DNA of 50,063 bases. Origin: Pseudomonadota bacterium (GTDB taxonomy: Bacteria; Pseudomonadota; Gammaproteobacteria; Steroidobacterales; Woeseiaceae). Every line of letters starts with the position of its first letter. Positions within the stretch are counted from its first letter, which is position 1. Position numbers and translations under genes: made by a program. The stretch is taken from the NCBI GenBank assembly GCA_027621915.1, contig JAQCAD010000022.1, forward strand, positions 1 to 50,063, given 5' to 3'. Under the pieces are notes generated by a model, which saw nothing but the letters and a program-made list of their open reading frames with translations, ran no database searches and had not been told where the DNA came from. Below, piece by piece: positions 47,297 to 50,063 of the stretch.

Positions 47297-49219
47297 ATGC
47301 ATAACATCAGACCAGTTATTTTGCTCGCCGTGTCATGCGCGTTCCTGACATCCTGCGCGAAAAGTCCTGAGCCAAAGTCTGTTCCTAAGTATAGCGCTGA
47401 AACTTTTTTTGCGACGACAAGCTATGGTCTGGTTGGCTCCACGGCACATGCATTTTCCCCGGACGGAATGTCCTTGCTGATTTCGTCCGACTCGACTGGC
47501 GTTTTCAATGCTTATGCACTGCCGTTGAGCGGTGGTGACCCGAAGCCATTGACTACCTCAGATGACAACGCCGTATTTGCGGTCAGCTGGTTTCCGCATG
47601 ATGAAAGAATTCTTTATACCTACGATGGCGGCGGCGATGAATTGAATCATATTGTCGTCCGCGAGACAGACGGTACCAATAGGGATATCACGCCGGGCGA
47701 TGCGCTAAAGGCCAGCTTTGTTGGCTGGGCGTCGGATGGCAGCAGTTTTTATCTGACGACAACTGAACGCAATCAGCAAAGCTTCGATCTCTATCGATAC
47801 TCGTCGGAGGACTACACCCGGGAACTTGTTTTCGAGAACCCTGGTTTTGAAATCAACGGTGTTAGTCCGGATGGTCGCTGGATGGCATTGGATAAGCCCC
47901 GAACCAGTGCGGACTCCGATGTCTATGTTGTCGACTTAACGACTGTTGAAAAAGATCCAATATTAATTACGCAGCACGTTGGTAACATTTCGTATGGAAC
48001 CTATGGGTTCACGCCTGACAGTAAATCGTTGGTTTATGCTACCGATGAGTACGGTGAGTTCAATCAGGCATGGACGCATAACCTGGAATCGGGTGAGAAA
48101 GCGCTATTAGTCGATGCTGCCTGGGACGTCAGTTATGTATCTTATTCCAGACCTGGCCGTTACCAGGTGATTGGAATCAACGCTGACGCACGCACCGAAG
48201 TCACTGTAAGAGATTTGAAGGCGGGTGAATCCGTTGAGTTGCCGACGTTGCCTGAAGGCGACCTTGGGAGCGTTCGATTTTCGGCCAACGAGGGTCACAT
48301 CGCTCTGATTATCGATGCAGACAACTCGCCGTCGAACATACATATCATTGATCTTGCAGCCGGAACCGCCCGGCAAATGACAGACGCGCTCAATCCGGAG
48401 ATCGATCAAAGTCATCTTGTCGTCAGCGAAGTGATTCGATACAAGAGTTTTGACGGGCTGGAAATTCCATCAATTCTTTACAAGCCCCACGGTGCGAGCG
48501 CCGAGAGACCGGTACCGGGCCTGGTGTTGGTTCATGGCGGCCCGGGTGGTCAGACGCGAACCGGTTATCGGGCGATGGTGCAGCACCTCGTCAATCATGG
48601 TTACGCGGTGCTCGGCGCGAATAATCGCGGTTCATCAGGCTATGGAAAAACTTTCTTTCATCTCGACGACAGGCGTCACGGAGAGGAAGATTTGCAGGAC
48701 ATCGTTTATGGAAGAAAATATCTTGAATCGCTCGACTGGATTGATGGTGAGAAGGTCGGGGTCATTGGTGGCTCGTACGGTGGATATATGGTTGCGGCAG
48801 CACTGGCGTTTGAGCCTGAGGCGTTTGATGTCGGGATCGATATTTTCGGCGTAACGAACTGGGTTCGTACGCTTGAAAGCATTCCGCCGTGGTGGGAATC
48901 CTTCAAGGAGTCGTTGTACGATGAGATGGGTGATCCGGCGATCGATGCACAACGGCATCGCAGAATTTCGCCGCTGTTTCACACCGAGAGTATTGTAAAG
49001 CCGACTTTGGTTATTCAGGGTGCGAACGATCCGCGCGTTTTGCAGATTGAAAGCGATGAGTTGGTGGCCGCAATCCAAGCGAATGAAGTGCCAGTCGAGT
49101 ACATCGTGTTTCCGGATGAAGGTCATGGGTTTCGAAAGAAGATAAACCAGGTATCGGCTTCGAACGCTTACGTCAAATTCCTGGATACCTATCTAAAAGG
49201 CGATGGGACACACCGTTAG
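47297..49219 (+). CDS. S9 (prolyl oligopeptidase) family serine peptidase, putative lipoprotein
   Basis: A 640-residue enzyme with an N-terminal lipobox (AFLTSC, C20), so likely anchored in an envelope membrane. A seven-bladed beta-propeller (about 45-385, repeats such as AHAFSPDGMSLLISS and TYGFTPDSKSLVYATD) precedes the alpha/beta-hydrolase domain. Catalytic S493 is in GGSYGGYM, D578 in GANDPRVLQ and H610 in DEGHGFRK; the oxyanion region is VLVHGGPGGQTR. Such enzymes release dipeptides or acylated residues from peptides. Its end faces the broken GGDEF gene. Confidence 0.93.
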   Translation: MHNIRPVILLAVSCAFLTSCAKSPEPKSVPKYSAETFFATTSYGLVGSTAHAFSPDGMSLLISSDSTGVFNAYALPLSGGDPKPLTTSDDNAVFAVSWFPHDERILYTYDGGGDELNHIVVRETDGTNRDITPGDALKASFVGWASDGSSFYLTTTERNQQSFDLYRYSSEDYTRELVFENPGFEINGVSPDGRWMALDKPRTSADSDVYVVDLTTVEKDPILITQHVGNISYGTYGFTPDSKSLVYATDEYGEFNQAWTHNLESGEKALLVDAAWDVSYVSYSRPGRYQVIGINADARTEVTVRDLKAGESVELPTLPEGDLGSVRFSANEGHIALIIDADNSPSNIHIIDLAAGTARQMTDALNPEIDQSHLVVSEVIRYKSFDGLEIPSILYKPHGASAERPVPGLVLVHGGPGGQTRTGYRAMVQHLVNHGYAVLGANNRGSSGYGKTFFHLDDRRHGEEDLQDIVYGRKYLESLDWIDGEKVGVIGGSYGGYMVAAALAFEPEAFDVGIDIFGVTNWVRTLESIPPWWESFKESLYDEMGDPAIDAQRHRRISPLFHTESIVKPTLVIQGANDPRVLQIESDELVAAIQANEVPVEYIVFPDEGHGFRKKINQVSASNAYVKFLDTYLKGDGTHR

Positions 49220-49262
49220 CAATTCAACACGCTGGCGCGCGACGTGGAATACGAAGCCGGGC

Positions 49263-50003
49263 TTAATTCAAATCCAAGCGCGCCTGATTCGAGTTGGGCT
49301 CAGGATACGTATCGTACAGGATGGAATTCTGGCCGCTGTTTTTAACTTCGTACATCAGTTTATCGGCCATAGCCACGAGGGAGTCAGTCGACAATGGCGC
49401 ATCTGTACATGTCAAGACACCAACGCTAAACGTAACTGGCCAACTACTGCTCAGCATTTCTTCGCTTAGCTCCGAACGAATCAATGGCAACACTACGCGA
49501 GCGGTTGGATGGTCCGTTTCGGGCAAGAGCAGGGCAAATTCGTCGCCGCCCAGGCGGGCGATCTGATCAGTACTGCGAATGTGCTATCTTAAAACGTTGA
49601 CGACACTCCTTAGAACCTGGTCCCCAACGATGTGCCCGAAGTTATCGTTAATAAACTTGAAGTTGTCGATGTCGATATAAGCAAGTGTGAAAGGATGCCT
49701 ATATCGCTGACAACGATCCATTTCGGAATGCGCGAGATAGCTGAAGAATCGCTTATTGACAGCACCAGTCAGATGATCAGTCTGAGCCAACGCGGTCTCG
49801 CGCCGCATCGCGCGTCGCAACGCTGTTAACAGCACCGTAATGATCACGAAAAACGTCAGCCTGATGGCCGCATTCCACACGGGAATCAGCGAGTGCGAGT
49901 AAGGCTCGCGCATCGCGATGTCTGCAGAAAACCAGACAACCGCGCTCCCGATGGATGCCCCTATGCCGTGCCGCCAGCCGACACGCCATGTGTCCGTCTT
50001 CAA
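49263..50003 (-). pseudogene. Diguanylate cyclase gene interrupted by an in-frame TAG
   Basis: Read on the minus strand, one frame carries two or more membrane-like segments (VWNAAIRLTFFVIITVLLTA), then ALAQTDHLTGAVNKRFF and AYIDIDNFKFINDNFGH of a GGDEF domain, up to VLRSVVNVLR. A TAG (49586-49584) follows, and the same frame continues HIRSTDQIARLGGDEFALLL to the C-terminus LMYEVKNSG. So the catalytic GGDEF motif lies just after the stop. The flanks show no other damage, which suggests a recent nonsense change or a sequencing error. The only start in this frame is TTG 50003 after an upstream stop, so the N-terminus may also be damaged. Confidence 0.82.
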
Positions 50004-50063
50004 ACAAATGGGACAGATGTGTTGTCAGGTTAAGCGAGTGTTTTGCTCATCATTTTCATATTA

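Noticed and set aside
49584-49586. Programmed read-through or pyrrolysine at the TAG in the GGDEF gene
   Set aside because: Nothing nearby suggests recoding, and pyrrolysine systems are not expected in this kind of organism; a nonsense change or sequencing error is simpler.

Overview
The window reads as chromosomal DNA of a gammaproteobacterium, probably a marine or sediment lineage near the Woeseiaceae / Chromatiales / Xanthomonadales. The lineage is inferred and no database was searched. The case rests on gene order: yceF-yceD-rpmF-plsX-fabH and clpS-clpA-infA-aat-(x)-trxB-ftsK-lolA-(x)-rarA-serS follow the E. coli order, ptp/rne/rluC are grouped as in Pseudomonas, the LexA box is of the CTG-N10-CAG type, and there is an OprI-like lipoprotein. 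Most of the window is conserved core genome. The accessory material consists of small insertions and decayed genes.

Layout. 1-359: end of an IS3-family element pointing leftward, about 40 bp before a SWIM zinc-finger gene. 2.2-7.0 kb: low-molecular-weight tyrosine phosphatase, rne (with a leader of about 360 nt) and rluC. 7.1-10.7 kb: maf/yceF diverging from yceD-rpmF-plsX-fabH; the fatty-acid cluster stops at fabH. 10.7-13.4 kb: a DUF1232 protein, a glutathione transferase, an L,D-transpeptidase and, facing it, a Lys-terminated Lpp/OprI-type lipoprotein. 13.6-20.1 kb: SOS mutagenesis operon lexA-imuA-imuB-dnaE2 behind one strong LexA box; a 248-bp MITE-like element sits in the imuA stop codon and an 82-bp insert flanked by 15-bp repeats sits at the imuB/dnaE2 junction. 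20.2-26.3 kb, minus strand: a small acidic protein and type II secretion genes gspC-D-E-F without G-N. 26.6-38.9 kb: the N-degron, translation and division block. 38.9-43.5 kb: a Bax-inhibitor membrane protein, an exported fumarylacetoacetase-family protein, an NhaC-type antiporter overlapping a PatB/MalY lyase, and tRNA-Ser(UGA) next to a broken partial copy of itself. 43.8-50.0 kb: lipoproteins, a membrane-anchored histidine phosphatase, YjbQ, a peroxiredoxin, an acetyltransferase, an S9 peptidase, and a diguanylate cyclase gene split by an in-frame stop just before its GGDEF motif.

Functional links visible in the sequence: ClpS, ClpA and Aat together make and destroy N-degron substrates; LexA represses itself and the ImuABC mutasome as one operon; an ErfK-type L,D-transpeptidase is paired with a lipoprotein that has the expected attachment lysine; SerRS and a tRNA-Ser lie within 5 kb. 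I did not find a convincing wholly new multi-gene system. The most unusual items are the two intergenic insertions in the SOS operon, the enzyme/substrate pair for outer-membrane tethering, the GspE without its zinc cysteines, the possibly near-leaderless yceD-rpmF transcript, and the nonsense-interrupted GGDEF gene.
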